Shown here: piece after piece, positions 1 to 10,319 of the stretch
How the letters are laid out: each line of letters starts with the position of its first letter
How positions within the stretch are numbered: position 1 is the first letter of the stretch
Assembly: GCF_027943255.1 (NCBI RefSeq)
Contig: NC_072897.1
Coordinates: 59,854,406-59,918,405, forward strand
DNA: 64,000 nucleotides
Source of the DNA: Anastrepha obliqua
Taxonomy: Eukaryota; Arthropoda; Insecta; Diptera; Tephritidae
Direction of reading: 5' to 3'
Translations under genes and position numbers: made by a program
The notes under the pieces: generated by a model
What the model was told of the DNA's origin: nothing
The model's database searches: none
What the model saw: the letters and a program-made list of their open reading frames with translations, nothing else

Positions 1-734
1 GCGTGTCTTCCATCTATCACAACATGATCGATCTGGTTTCGCGTTTTTCGATCAGGAGACAGCCAGGTGGCTTGGTGAATCTTCTTATGCTGGAATCTGG
101 TGCTGCAGACTACCATGTTTCGGGCCCCGGCGAAGTCGATCAGCCTCTGTCCGTTACCGGATGTTTCGTTGTGCAGGCTGAATTTTCCGACTGTGGGACC
201 AAAAATTCCCTCCTTGCCCACCCTGGCGTTGAAGTCGCCAAGCACGATTTTTATGTCGTGGCGGGGGCAGCGCTCATAGGAACGTTCCAGGCGCTCATAG
301 AAGGAATCTTTGGTCGCATCGTCCTTCTCTTCCGTCGGGGCGTGGGCGCAAATTAGCGATATGTTGAAGAAACGGGCTTTGATGCGGATTGTTGCGAGAC
401 GCTCGTCCACCGGAGTGAACGACAGTACTTGGCGACGAAGTCTCTCTCCCACAACAAATCCGACACCGAATTTGCGCTCCTTTACATGGCAGCTGTAGTA
501 AACGTCGCAAGGTCCCATGGTTTTCTTTCCTTGCCCCGTCCATCGCATCTCTTGGATGGCAGTGATGTCAGCCTTTACTCTCACGAGGACATCAACCAGC
601 CGGGCAGAGGCACCTTCCCCATTAAGGGACCGGACATTCCAGGTGCATGCCCTCAAATCATAATCCTTAGTTCGTTTGCAGGGGTCGTCATCAGTATAGG
701 GAGGTCTCATCCGAGGCTTTTTAAAACTTTTCAT
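1..734 (-). CDS. LINE ORF, apurinic-like endonuclease domain (partial, runs off edge)
   Basis: Open frame from an ATG at 734 to the window edge, about 244 codons without a stop, so it is missed by tools that need both ends. The protein is the endonuclease/exonuclease/phosphatase fold that nicks target DNA for target-primed reverse transcription. Visible motifs in order are WNVRSL (strand 1), the catalytic QEMRW (E), ICAHAPTEE, the GDFNARVG active-site motif, and NQIDHVVI near the edge. Insect databases commonly name such ORFs craniofacial development protein 2-like; they are retrotransposon derived. The RT would lie outside the window. A fragment at 47.1-48.0 kb looks like the C-terminal end of the same type. 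Intact reading over 734 bases suggests a fairly young copy. Confidence 0.85.
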   Translation of the reverse strand, partial: MKSFKKPRMRPPYTDDDPCKRTKDYDLRACTWNVRSLNGEGASARLVDVLVRVKADITAIQEMRWTGQGKKTMGPCDVYYSCHVKERKFGVGFVVGERLRRQVLSFTPVDERLATIRIKARFFNISLICAHAPTEEKDDATKDSFYERLERSYERCPRHDIKIVLGDFNARVGKEGIFGPTVGKFSLHNETSGNGQRLIDFAGARNMVVCSTRFQHKKIHQATWLSPDRKTRNQIDHVVIDGRH

Positions 735-986
735 TGGGGGCGATTTTTAAGTGGCGGGTCCCAAACCCAACGCACAACCAGCTATCCTGGAATGTTTCGC
801 CTTCTCACGTTAGCTCACTCCCGAACGGATGTTCGGAAGCTACCCAGAGGATACGTGGGCTAATCCCGGCCGTTGTGAGCTGCTTGAACCATATGCAGAA
901 GAATCGTCCTGGCCATTCCCAAGTGAATGGCGATCAGTAACTTTCCCCACTTGCGTGGACTTCTACACATGGAACCATCCTCCATA
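1..986 (-). mobile_element. Non-LTR retrotransposon, 5' half (CFDP2-like endonuclease type)
   Basis: The minus strand carries the 5' end of a LINE: a leader of about 250 bases (986 to 735) followed by an open endonuclease frame that runs off the window edge. The leader from about 986 down to 907 is repeated almost exactly, inverted, at 63932-64000, which fixes the 5' end of the family at about 983-986. The element interrupts the integrase gene of the provirus that resumes at about 987. The clade (RTE, CR1 or Jockey group) cannot be set without the RT. Confidence 0.8.
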
Positions 987-1693
987 TAGACATTTACTCC
1001 ACAGAAAAAAGGTTTATTCTCACTTCTGTTGACAAATATTCCAAATACGCACAAGTAAAAATAATCCCATCCCGAGCAATAGAGCACATAAAAGATCCAA
1101 TACGTGAACTAATGATTGCATTTGGAATTCCCAAACTTGTTGTAATTGACAATGAGAAATCACTGAACTCTGCCTCAATTTCATCACTATTGAAGGATCA
1201 AATGAACATCGAAGTATATGTTACAACGCCTTACGCTAGCACGACAAACGGACAAGTGGAGAGATTTCACTTTACTCTCTCTGAAATTATGAGATGCTTA
1301 AAATCCGACAACAATAGTCTGACTTTCGAGGAACTACTTTTTAAATCTGTTAAGGAATAAAACTCGACAATTCATTCAACCACCAAGAAAAAACCTCTAG
1401 AAACATTTTTCGGTACCAGAGTTACCACAGACCCCCAAGAATTAGAAACACATAGACAACAAAATATAAAATTACTTACAAAGAAGCAAATAAAGGACCT
1501 TGGCTATCACAATAAAAACAGGAAAAAAACGAAAGATTACTCCGTAGGTGAAGAGATATTTGTCAAAATAAATAAAAGATTAGGCTCTAAACTATCATCA
1601 AGATACAAGAAAGAAATAGTTGCAGAAAATAATAGGACTACAGTCAAAACCCAATCAGGCCGAACTGTTCACAAAAGTAATATCAGAAGTTAA
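987..1693 (+). pseudogene. pol integrase, C-terminal part, broken
   Basis: The frame ending in a stop at 1691-1693 carries the retroviral integrase core: a first catalytic Asp in HIDIYST (about 983-1003, at the LINE junction), SVDKYSKYA, the second Asp in VIDNEKS (about 1145), and the third residue, Glu, in NGQVERFHF (about 1250). An in-frame TAA at 1358-1360 splits it. The rest has the C-terminal DNA-binding tail (YSVGEEIFVKINKRLG). The N-terminal zinc finger and the RT are missing because of the LINE insertion. It would have joined viral cDNA ends to host DNA. The lesion makes it a pseudogene. Confidence 0.8.
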
Positions 1694-2005
1694 CCTTAAC
1701 ACCCAAAGCGTACTTGGTTCACCAGGCCTCATAACAAGAAGAAAAATCACCAAAAAAGAAAAAAAACAGAAAAAAAGAAAAAAGAAAAAGAAAAGGACAA
1801 AGGAAAAAATATATTTTAATTATAGAAAATTAAAGCTTGAACTGAATTTCTTCATATTAATTTAAATTCGCATCCATCGAATTAAATTAATTTCAAGAAA
1901 TTAAACCGAATTTAGTTCTATTAAATTGAATTAATTTTGATACAATTAAAATCAAAGGAATTTTAATATGATTAAATTTAATTTGAAAATAATTAATGCG
2001 AATAA
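1694..2005. other. AT-rich spacer between pol and env
   Basis: A purine-rich run at 1736-1805 (mostly AAAG units) followed by very AT-rich sequence with short tandem TTAAATTAA-like words. I see no gene. The 81-codon open frame crossing it is low complexity and not supported. Confidence 0.5.
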
Positions 2006-2235
2006 GAAAAATCGAGTAAAATGCCATAGGCGTTCGATCATTAGATAATAGGAAAAATCGAGTAAAATGCCATAGGCGTTCGATCATTAGATAATAGGAA
2101 AAATCGTTAAAAATGCCATAGGCTTTCGATCATTAGATAATAAGAAAAATCGTTAAAAATGCCATAGGCGTTCGATCTTTAGATAATAAGAAAAATCGTT
2201 ATAAATGCCATAGGCCAACGATACAAATTTAAAAA
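2006..2235. repeat. 46-bp tandem repeat, five units
   Basis: The word GAAAAATCG recurs at 2006, 2052, 2098, 2144 and 2190, giving an exact 46-base period over five units. Units 1-2 share AGTAAAATGCC and units 3-5 share TTAAAAATGCC or a near variant. The array sits between pol and env, just before the env start region, where errantiviruses make their spliced env message. Confidence 0.9.
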
Positions 2236-2267
2236 TTAGATAAATAACTATAGGTTCATAATTACAA

Positions 2268-2297
2268 CCTTTTTACAGTACCCTTGCCGCCATGGCT
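2268..2297 (+). promoter_or_regulatory. Candidate env splice acceptor and start context
   Basis: A pyrimidine-rich CCTTTTTACAG (AG at about 2278) lies 14 bases before GCCGCCATGG, a perfect Kozak-type context at 2286-2295. Errantivirus env is translated from a spliced RNA, so this is a plausible env acceptor and start. This is inference from position and motif. Confidence 0.5.
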
Positions 2298-3770
2298 TAC
2301 GCAGAAACACAAATCCTAGATTATACGAACGTACAGCTTATAACCTTGAAGGATGGAACAGCAAGAATACAGGAACGAACATTTAAAATTATTCATATAA
2401 TAGACACGAGACAGTACGACAACTTAACGAAAGAACTTGAAAATACTATCGCACAAAATATCCAAATCAACCATCCATTACATCCTTTCCTTAACCACGA
2501 GATAATCCAAATTCGCACACTTCTTTGAAAACTCACCCCTCGAATTAAAAATAAACGTTTATTAGATTTTATAGGCACAGCATGGAAATGGATTGCTGGT
2601 AACCCAGACCACCATGACTTAGAAATAATTAATAAAAATATTGGAAATTTACTAGAAAATAACGATAGACAAGTAATAATAAACACAAAATTTTTAGATA
2701 ATATAAAATAAATGAAGCAAGTAATAACACAAATGAAATACTTAAAAGCTTAAAAAATAATGAAAATGTAAAATTAGAACTAGGTCTTAAAATTAAATAT
2801 AAATTACAATTAATTAAGGAAGAGCTTATTAATATTGAATACGCCTTACATTGGGCAAAATCAAATATTGTTAATTCATTTATATGGTCGAATCTAGAAA
2901 TAAGCACAATTGAAAAAATTATTGGAAAAGAAGAAATATCTTACATTAATATTGAAGAAGAACTAGAATTTACCGATATTAGAATAGCCTCAAATGGCAC
3001 TTTTATAATTTATATTATAAGCTTACCTACTACTAATAAAGAAACTTGTGAAAAGATAATACTCAAAGGAGTAAAAAAGGAAAATAAAATTAATAAAATT
3101 GATTATGAAAAGATATTAAAATGTAAAACGAAAATATACGGACTAAAAATCAATGTAGAGCATATAATAAAATAACAATTTGTAATGAAAAAGATTTTAT
3201 AGAAATAAATAATAATAGCTGTATTAATAATCTTATAAATAGTAGACGCCCAAATTGCACGCTTATCAACGCTGACCACATTAGCAACCTAGAAGAAGTA
3301 CAACCCGGAATACTATTTTTGAACAATTATAATGGGTTAATCGAAATAGATGGCAAATCAATAGAACTGAATGAAACATTCATAATCCAACACAACAACT
3401 CCACTATCAACGTGCAAAACAAAAATTTCTACGTACATGGAATTAGTAATTTACAACCTCTTCCACCTGTTCTACAAAAACGAAACCCGAAGACGCCATT
3501 CGAAGAAATATTATCCTTGCAGATGATGAAAGGTCTCCAAATACAAAACTTGAAGAAGCTGGAGACGATCAACAAAATCAATAAAGTGGGTTTAACCTCC
3601 AATACAGCACTCACAATATCCATAATAATAGCTGTCATACTACTCGCACTTAAAATTTCCGGAAAAAGAAAGCCGAAGGACTTTCAAGGGAATTGTAATA
3701 AACCAAACGCCCTTGGTACTCCTGAATCTACGGAGATGCGAACAGGGACGTCCGCACTTGAGGAGGGAGG
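2292..3770 (+). pseudogene. env-type glycoprotein gene, degraded
   Basis: The first 78 codons (2292-2528) end at a stop. Just after it, at about 2530-2620, the other-frame coding potential contains a basic KNKR-type cleavage site followed by DFIGTAWKWIAGNPD, the start of the fusion-subunit region typical of errantivirus/baculovirus-F-like Env. More stops follow through 3300. The last third is open again from about 3319 and contains a hydrophobic membrane anchor (TALTISIIIAVILLALKI, about 3604-3660) and a short basic tail. Env of this family mediates membrane fusion between cells. This copy is broken in several places and cannot encode the full protein. Confidence 0.7.
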
Positions 3771-4115
3771 AGCTAACGCAATACTTCACACTCCTCAACC
3801 AAAATATGATGGTAACCCAACACCCCACACACGCAACGTTTTAGCTAACGCAACACTTCACACACCTCAACCAAAATATGATGGTAACCCAACACTCCAC
3901 ACGCGCAACGCTTTTGAGGAAATACCAGAGCAGCGATTGGCGTTCCCGTGGGAAAAGCCTACTCAGCAAAGAATTGGTCACGTTGCTAGCACACGGGCTT
4001 AGCTTTAGTATTAGAATTAAAATACTTTTAAGTCAGTTGTGAAATAAGATTCAACCAATAAAGACCGGTCTCCGGAATAAAATTGTTTTTTTATAAACAA
4101 CCACGACCGGGTAGT
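3759..4115 (+). repeat. Probable polypurine tract and 3' LTR with 72-bp internal duplication
   Basis: A purine run GAGGAGGGAGGAG at about 3760-3772 precedes sequence with LTR features: two AATAAA signals at about 4057 and 4076 and an AGTTTAACTTA-type end near 4115. Inside are two tandem 72-base units, 3772-3843 and 3844-3915, about 90% identical. They stay in frame with the upstream env reading (24 codons each), so an open frame continues to 4002. No matching 5' LTR is in the window, so the exact ends are not proven. Confidence 0.55.
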
Positions 4116-4655
4116 TTAACTTATATGTTGGCATATAGATATAGAACCGCGCTGTCCATCACGACAGATCTCCATCCCCAAATAGTATCTAAGAGGGCCT
4201 TTGTCAACTGCCTCGACGTGTGACTGAAGCTTTTTAATGATATGTTGTAATGTTTCCGCCGATGAACATGCTAGTATAATGCCATCGACATATACTGAAA
4301 TTATGTTAATCTCCTTGTCTGTCATCAAAGTGTATACGCAGTTGTCGACCTTGCATCTTTTGAAACCGATTTCGCACAGGATAGAGTTGACCTTCGTGTT
4401 CCAATTTCGCCCAGCCTGCTTCAGCCCGTACAATGATTTGTTGAGCTTGCACACCTTTTAAGGAAAATTGTTGTCTATGAAGCCTTCTGGTTGCCGCATA
4501 TACACCTCTTCCTCGAGATCGCCATTAAGGTATGCCGAAACAACATCGACGTGGTTGACTAGTAGCTTACACTGCACTGCCAGCGACAAAATGATACGTA
4601 TAGTAGACTGCCTTACCACCGGGGCGAATGTGTCTGTGTAATCAATGCCGGCCAC
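4116..4655 (-). pseudogene. copia reverse transcriptase, truncated, YVDG active site
   Basis: Two pieces, 4655-4458 and 4454-4116, form a copia-type RT. Motifs are DYTDTFAPVVRQSTIR, the catalytic Asp in VDVVSAYLNGDLEEE, VYMRQPEGF, SLYGLKQAGRNW and the box with two Asp in live enzymes. Here that box reads YVDG (about 4285), so the second catalytic Asp is changed to Gly. A stop between the pieces and the missing thumb and RNase H make it non-functional. The spacing to the integrase (4775) holds more decayed RT N-terminal sequence. Confidence 0.85.
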
Positions 4656-4774
4656 TTATGTGCAGCCCTGCGCCACCAAGCGAGCTTTATAATGATCAAT
4701 AGTGCCGTCAGCGTTATGTTTCGTAGTAAATACCCACTTCGATCCAATGACGTTCTTGTTTTCTGGGCAGGTTA

Positions 4775-6098
4775 CTAGGCTCCACGTGTTGTTTTTCGTA
4801 AGCGCGTTATACTCAGTCTGCATTGCATTTTTCCATTCGCGATTTTGTGGCGATTCGTGTGCTTCTTTAACCGAATTTGGTAACCGTGTAAATAACGGTT
4901 TTTATGTCCCATGACTCTTTTTGATTCACCGAATCTTCCCGAAATTGACCGATTGTGCTTTTTTCGCACCACAACTCGATTTGCAATTGTTTCTACGTCA
5001 TCATAGTCATTATCATGATCATTATCGTCACTACTCGCACTTAAAAAATTTTCTTCGAGTTCCTTTTCTTTTGCTTCTTCGCCACTTTTATTTGCTTCTT
5101 TCATCCCGAAATCTATTTCATACTGTTCTCCTTCTTTTCGTTCTGTTTCTATTTTGTACCCGTTTTCAGTTTTATCGAAAGTTTCTTCAAAAAATAAAAC
5201 ATCTCTTGCAATTACGATTTTTCTTTCTTTTAAGTCAAAAAGTCTATAGCCTTTTGTGTTAGACGCGTATCCAACGAACACCATTTCTACGCCTTTTGGT
5301 TCAAATTTAGATTTTTCGTTTCGCTTATCAATCACAACGGCCTCGCAACCAAATACTTTAAATTGTTTAACACTAGGCTTTTTACCGACCCAACGTTCAA
5401 ATGGCGTTTTATTTTTTAGTATTTTTGTGCACGAACGGTTTCGTATGTATGCGGCGGTATTTACTGCTTCGGCACATAAATACTGAGGAAGGCTTGACAT
5501 TTCTAGCAAGCATCTTGCCATCTCCACTAACGTCCGATTTGACCTTTCGGCAGCACCATTCTGCTGTGGAGTGTAGCTGACGGTTGTTTCGTGTACGATT
5601 CCGTTGCTATCCAACAAATTTTTAAAATTAGAATTCACATATTCTAAACCGTTATCACTTCTCAATTTTTTAATTTTGTTACCCGTCTGCCTTTCAACTT
5701 GATTTAAAAATGTTTTAAATGCATTGAATGCATCTGATTTTATCTTTAAAAAATCGACGTAAACGTAGCGAGAGAAATCATCGATGAAAGTGATAAAATA
5801 TTTTGCACCACCTTGTGAAGGCACACGCATTGGGCCACATATATCACTGTGTATGATTTCTAGCAATTTCGAGCTGCTGACACTGGAATAATTTGGAAAT
5901 GGTTTACGACTTATTTTACATAACGCGCACGTATTACAGTTTATATTTTCGGATATAATTACTGATCAAAATTCCAATCCACGGACCATTTCCCTTTTCG
6001 ACAGATTCAGTAAGTCCGTGCAATTTAAATGACCGAACCGTTGGTGCCATAATTTTAATTCGCTCTCTTTCATTGTCATTAGCTGCTCTTTGTTGTTG
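4775..6098 (-). pseudogene. copia GAG-pre-integrase and integrase
   Basis: From about 6098 to 5870 (minus) the pre-integrase zinc module is visible: a LWHQRFGHLN His pair, then a CNTCALCK Cys pair, with one stop at about 5960. The open frame 5866-4775 then carries the core with a full catalytic triad: IDDFSRY (Asp), RSDNGLEY (Asp) and NGAAERSNRT (Glu), followed by the copia-type FERWVGKKPSVKQFKVFGCEA block and an acidic linker (SDDNDHDNDYDD). The triad is intact, so damage is mainly the upstream stop and the tail after about residue 330, which shifts out of the RT frame. Confidence 0.85.
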
Positions 6099-6101
6099 TT
6101 A

Positions 6102-6449
6102 CTAATTGTTTTTTCTAAATATGTAGGTATAAAACACACCGTTGTCTTCTTTAGCCGCGAAAACCGTTCTATTGTCTTTGCTTTTTATTTCCGTTTTCGT
6201 TTCATTAAAATACACTTTATTTCCATTTTTTATCACTTTGCTCAAGGATATAATGTTTACTTGTAAATCCGGAATGTACAACACTTTATTTAAAATAATT
6301 TCTGTGGAACTTGACTTTAATTTTATGGTACCTATTCCCGTCGCGCTCACTTCTTCACCCGTTGCTAAGTACACTTTTTGCGAGTGTTTGCTTAACTTAT
6401 TGATGAATGGGTACGTATGAGACGAAGCACCACTGTCCAATATCCACAC
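6102..6449 (-). CDS. copia aspartic protease fragment
   Basis: 115 codons holding the retropepsin-like active site ILDSGASSH near the N-terminus and the typical VLYIPDLQVNIISLSK block of copia proteases. It would cleave the Gag-Pol polyprotein. It is an in-register piece of the same polyprotein as the gag above and integrase below, now cut by stops at both ends, so it is a fragment and not a free gene. Confidence 0.75.
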   Translation of the reverse strand: MWILDSGASSHTYPFINKLSKHSQKVYLATGEEVSATGIGTIKLKSSSTEIILNKVLYIPDLQVNIISLSKVIKNGNKVYFNETKTEIKSKDNRTVFAAKEDNGVFYTYIFRKNN

Positions 6450-6869
6450 TTATTGATCCGTTTTGCTCTGCAAATTTACTACACTTAGTGCAACTGGAGC
6501 AGGTTGATCTTTGCGCCTTCTGCATTCAGCACGTATGTGGCCCCTTCTTCCACACTCGTAGCACTTGACTTTGCTATTTTGGTTATCGGCTCCTCGTGAT
6601 CGTTGTTGTTGTTGTTGCGAGTATTGCAGTTTTTTATTTCCTCTTTCACCATTCCTTGAGTTCATCGCTAGAACTTTCTCGCTGTTTGGTTCGTATTTGT
6701 CACCACGTCTTTGCTCTTCTTCGAGTATTTTACTTTTTAGGTTATCCAATGTTGGTAATTTGTCTCTGCTTTCGATTGCGATGACGAAACTCTCCAAGTC
6801 GTCCGGTAAGCTGCATAAAAGCAAAATTGAAAGCAAGTCACTGGGAACCGTAACTGCAATTTCCCGCAA
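6450..6869 (-). CDS. copia Gag C-terminal half with CCHC zinc knuckle
   Basis: 139 codons with the UBN2-type gag motif LLCSLPDDLESFVIAIES, a polar linker rich in Gln and Arg, and one CX2CX4HX4C nucleocapsid knuckle (CYECGRRGHIRAEC, about 6570). Nucleocapsid knuckles bind the element's RNA during packaging. The frame stops directly before the protease ORF, in keeping with a polyprotein that has taken a stop at 6450. Confidence 0.8.
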   Translation of the reverse strand: MREIAVTVPSDLLSILLLCSLPDDLESFVIAIESRDKLPTLDNLKSKILEEEQRRGDKYEPNSEKVLAMNSRNGERGNKKLQYSQQQQQRSRGADNQNSKVKCYECGRRGHIRAECRRRKDQPAPVALSVVNLQSKTDQ

Positions 6870-7026
6870 GTTTTCTGCTATTGAGCAGAATTCATTTATT
6901 TGAGGCGCAAACTTTTCACTGCTGTGAAACTAGAATCTGACTAATCTTTTGAAGAGATCGACTTTCCTAGCAGGTCCACATGCGTTATACAACTCGCTTA
7001 ATGCCGTCCATGCATCTTTCGATGTT

Positions 7027-7251
7027 TTAGTCTTTTATGTTCAATAATTCCGATGGTCTTACACATAGAGTAATAGTAGCCAGAGCTTTCTCATCGTCCG
7101 ACAACCATCGATCTCGTTCTTGACCTGACGCTGGACACTCTGTATTTATTGGTTTCCACAAATCTTGGGTAATTAAACATTTTTTCATCTGTAATACCCA
7201 CGTGGAATAATTTTCGCCGTTAAGCTTTTCAAGCTGCATCGCGTGACTCAT
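7027..7251 (-). CDS. copia Gag N-terminus
   Basis: 74 codons starting at an ATG at 7251, about 150 bases after the primer-binding site. The LEKLNGENYSTWVLQMKKCL block is the N-terminal gag domain (DUF4219-like) of copia elements. The reading breaks at 7027 and resumes in another frame at about 6870, so gag holds a frameshift in the gap 6870-7026. Confidence 0.75.
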   Translation of the reverse strand: MSHAMQLEKLNGENYSTWVLQMKKCLITQDLWKPINTECPASGQERDRWLSDDEKALATITLCVRPSELLNIKD

Positions 7252-7406
7252 GTTGAGTAGAGGTTACGTTTTTTCAATCGACGAACGAAATCCATAAAAA
7301 CTGATACCGCGTTTAATCGCGCACAATCGACAAACGATTCACTTTAGTGTTCCGCGAACAACGTTATTATTTTAGATTTTGTTTTTTTTTTTAACTTTTA
7401 CTTGGG

Positions 7407-7422
7407 CGCTGGGCCCATAACC
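7407..7422 (-). promoter_or_regulatory. Primer-binding site (copia type)
   Basis: The minus strand reads GGTTATGGGCCCAGCG, matching the copia-type primer site that pairs with an internal stretch of initiator tRNA-Met instead of the 3' end. It lies where expected, between the gag leader and the LTR end. A DNA transposon is inserted just upstream (7427). Confidence 0.7.
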
Positions 7423-7426
7423 TTTG

Positions 7427-7566
7427 CACGGTTTGCTTTTTTGGTTTTAAATGGACGAAAATTGTACCTCAAATTTTTTTGTTGATTATAATAAAGTATG
7501 AAATTTGATGAATTTTCAGCCCAAAAAAAAAGAAATTCTTAGAGCGCTTTTTGAAAAAAGTGAAAA
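7427..7566. repeat. Left terminal inverted repeat
   Basis: Begins CACGGTTTGCTTTTTTGG and runs through a GAGCGCTTTTTG block. It pairs with 10320-10459 with only a few differences near the inner end. Confidence 0.9.
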
Positions 7567-8131
7567 AAACGATAAAATCGAATAATATAAAATATCCATA
7601 TAATTAACGTTACATAAAATAAAAATATTGTATTGTGAAAATATTGACTATATTTTTTCATGTAATAATTGATAATATTTTAATATCTATTGAAAATATT
7701 GACAATTATATGCAAAAGAAAATATATATCTACGAAAAACAATAATTAAAAGATTGTTTAACTGATCATCTTTCAAAACTTTATACATCTTGCTTATGAT
7801 TTAGAACTTAATACTTATTCCTAATAACTTTCCTAATAACTTATTCTTATCCTAAAGATTTAAAAAGTTTATATATAAGACATCATGCTCTTTGTTTACT
7901 TTCAAAATTCTGCATATGATTGTGATGCGCGTGGAAGCAAAACAATGCAATGCGCTGTTGACACCCGGTCGGTATCTTTAATGTTGTTGAGTGAACCTTC
8001 CTTGCATAAGATATTTTATTCTTTTAAGCAGTAAAATTTTATTTTGTTTTTTGCTATGATGAAAAATACATGTCCTTTAAGTTTTGCAATATTCTTCGTT
8101 TGTTAAAAAAGTTGACATTCTTTATTTTATA

Positions 8132-10158
8132 ATGGCGCGGTTATCGTATAAGAAGGCTGGAACTCACGAACAAAATCGTTATAGATTATGTTTAATTTGT
8201 TTGAAAAAGGCTCAAGTACTTATTGAAGTTAAAGGAGTGCTAAAAACAAAAACTTTTAATTTGTTGAATGGTTACAATACAAATGATGAGAGATTACCAG
8301 CTGTCGTGTGTGCTAGTTGCAAATTGAAAGTGTATCGTTCATCTAACAATAACTGTGACAAAGAAAAATATAAATTGAAGTACCTGATTACTGTGAATTT
8401 ATGCCGCTGCAAAGAAATACTCGAAATTCTGTCATAAAAAAATGCGAATGTCGTTTATGTGAATTAGTGAGAATGCCAACAATTGTCGCATATTTTCACA
8501 AAAATAATACTCTAAAAACAATAAAATCGACAAATAATAACAAAAAATGTGAAAACTGCCTAGGTTATTTACGATCAGGACATAAGTGTACTCCTAGTAT
8601 TTTAATCGCTAATGTCAAAGAGAAAATTGAAAATAATTGTAATGTAACAGAAAAAGAACAGTTAATTAGTTCATTGTTGAAGAGTGTTATAAATGAGAAA
8701 AATACCAGCACTAAAAAGAAGACGGAAGATAAAAATCTGTTTGTATTGTCACAAACTCGCGGTAAGCCGTTAATTTTGGATGTTAAACCAAAAATGACAA
8801 AAAATTCAAAAATTTCTAATGATGAGCTATATAAATTACAGAGTGATTTAAATTGCAGCAATAATACGATCTATAAGATAGCAAAAGCAGTTCGTAAAGG
8901 ATCAAACAGTAATCGAATTATTGAACCACATTTGAGAAACAAAATTGTCGAAAAGAATCACAAACTAGATTCATTCTTTGAAGAACGCGATTTTCCATTT
9001 ATACGTGAGAAGGCTAAAAATGTAACTCAGGAACCAGAGCGAGTTATAATTTGTAAAGATACAAAAGGTTTCATAAATTTCGTATGTGGAGAGCGTGAGC
9101 AAAACGCAGATGAACTACATTTTAAATTTGGCATCGATGGAGGAGGTGGATTCTTAAAAATATGTGTCTCATTACAGATTAAAGAAGAATCAAAAACAAT
9201 GAAAATTCAAAATTCTACGAAAAAATTTAAATCTTCTGGTGTCAAATAAGTTTTACTTCTATGTGCTGCACCTAACGTTCAAGAGAATTTTACAAATGTT
9301 AAACTCATTTGGTCAGCTTTGGACATAAATGATCTTCTCGGCACCGTTGCAACTGATCTTAAATTAGCAAACATCATCACTGGATTAATGACTCATACTA
9401 GTACACATCCATGCACATGGTGCGACGCTCAGAGTGGTAAATTAAATCTTTGTGGTAACTCTAGAAGTATTGGAAACTGTGTAAGAAATTATGAATGCTG
9501 GATTCACGAAGGTAAAAACTATAAAAAAGCCAAAAATTACAAAAATTGTGTTAATCTTCCAGTTTTTTCATCGCTTGATTCACGAAAAGAAATTTTAGAC
9601 ATTATTCCGCCTCCCGAGTTGCATTTGATGATTGGAGCAGTAAACACTATATTCAATGACATGATGATAAAATTTGAAGAAGTAAGTTTACTGTGGGCCA
9701 AAAATTGTCACGTTGAAAGGTCGCTAACTTACGGTTCTCCTGCCTTTGAAGGTAATCAATGCAAAAAACTTTTGGATAGTGTCGATAAACTAAAAGCTAT
9801 ATGTAATTTGGAGTGCCTTAAATTTGTAAAAGCTTTTGAAAATTTAAAGAAAGTTGTTGACAGTTGCTTTTCTTCAGTATTAAAGGGCACGTATCAAAAT
9901 GATATCGACGAATTCCAGAAAAGCTTCCTGGATCTTGGTACTTCAGTAACTCCAAAAATTCACGCTTTGTTTCATCATGTGCCACAATTTTGTTTGAAAA
10001 ACAAATGCGGATTAGGGTTTTACAGTGAACAAGCTGTAAAATCTTTGCATCATGACTTTAGTGCAAGTTGGAACAATTATAAGGTATTAAAAAGTCATCC
10101 AAATTATTCTAAGCATTTGCAACGTGCTGTTTGTGAATACAATTGTCATCATATTTGA
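8132..10158 (+). pseudogene. Transposase-like protein, one frameshift and one stop
   Basis: From ATG 8132 the frame has a zinc-binding N-terminus (CLICLKKAQ, then CASCK), shifts frame at about 8400, continues with CECRLCEL and CENCLGYLRSGHKC Cys/His clusters, and reaches an in-frame TAA at 9247-9249. The same frame continues to 10158. The core has FGIDGGGGFLK (candidate first catalytic Asp, about 9140), TDLKLANIITGLM (second acidic site, about 9355) followed by HPCTWCD, IIPPPELHLMIGAVN, FEGNQCKKLLD and a C-terminal SVTPKIHALFHHV ... GLGFYSEQAVKSLHHDF block. I have seen this layout in unnamed insect and cnidarian proteins thought to be transposases. Catalytic residues are inferred. About 675 codons in all, nearly intact. 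Confidence 0.7.
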
Positions 10159-10319
10159 ATTGGTTATGATCAAAAGTTCGTAAAAAAATAATAAAAATCA
10201 AATATATTTTATGTTCATGTAAAAATTCATAATAAAAATATCTACAATAACACATTTTGACTTTATTTCATGTTAATTACATGCTTATTTTATACTATTC
10301 CATTATCTTTCGTTTTTTT

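Larger units (their letters stand above)
987..4115 (+). mobile_element. Errantivirus-like LTR retroelement, 3' part of an old provirus
   Basis: In order on the plus strand: the pol integrase end, a tandem-repeat spacer, an env-type gene, a purine-rich tract and a probable 3' LTR. This is the gag-pol-env order of insect errantiviruses (gypsy, 17.6, ZAM, yoyo). The 5' side is replaced by the LINE at 1-986. Stops and frameshifts in integrase and env show an old, dead copy. It ends at about 4115, where a copia RT begins in the opposite orientation. Confidence 0.75.
4116..7426 (-). mobile_element. Ty1/copia retrotransposon, 3'-truncated, minus strand
   Basis: Reading on the minus strand from 7426 down: primer-binding site, gag, protease, GAG-pre-integrase, integrase, RT. 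This is the Pseudoviridae order (integrase before RT). RNase H and the 3' LTR are missing, cut off at 4116 against the older provirus. The 5' LTR remnant lies beyond the inserted DNA transposon, from about 10464. Several frameshifts and stops separate the pieces. Confidence 0.85.

Noticed and set aside
3..356. 117-codon plus-strand open frame at the window start
   Set aside because: It is the antisense shadow of the LINE endonuclease on the minus strand.
2006..2235. CRISPR-like array
   Set aside because: Direct tandem units without spacers, in an insect retroelement.
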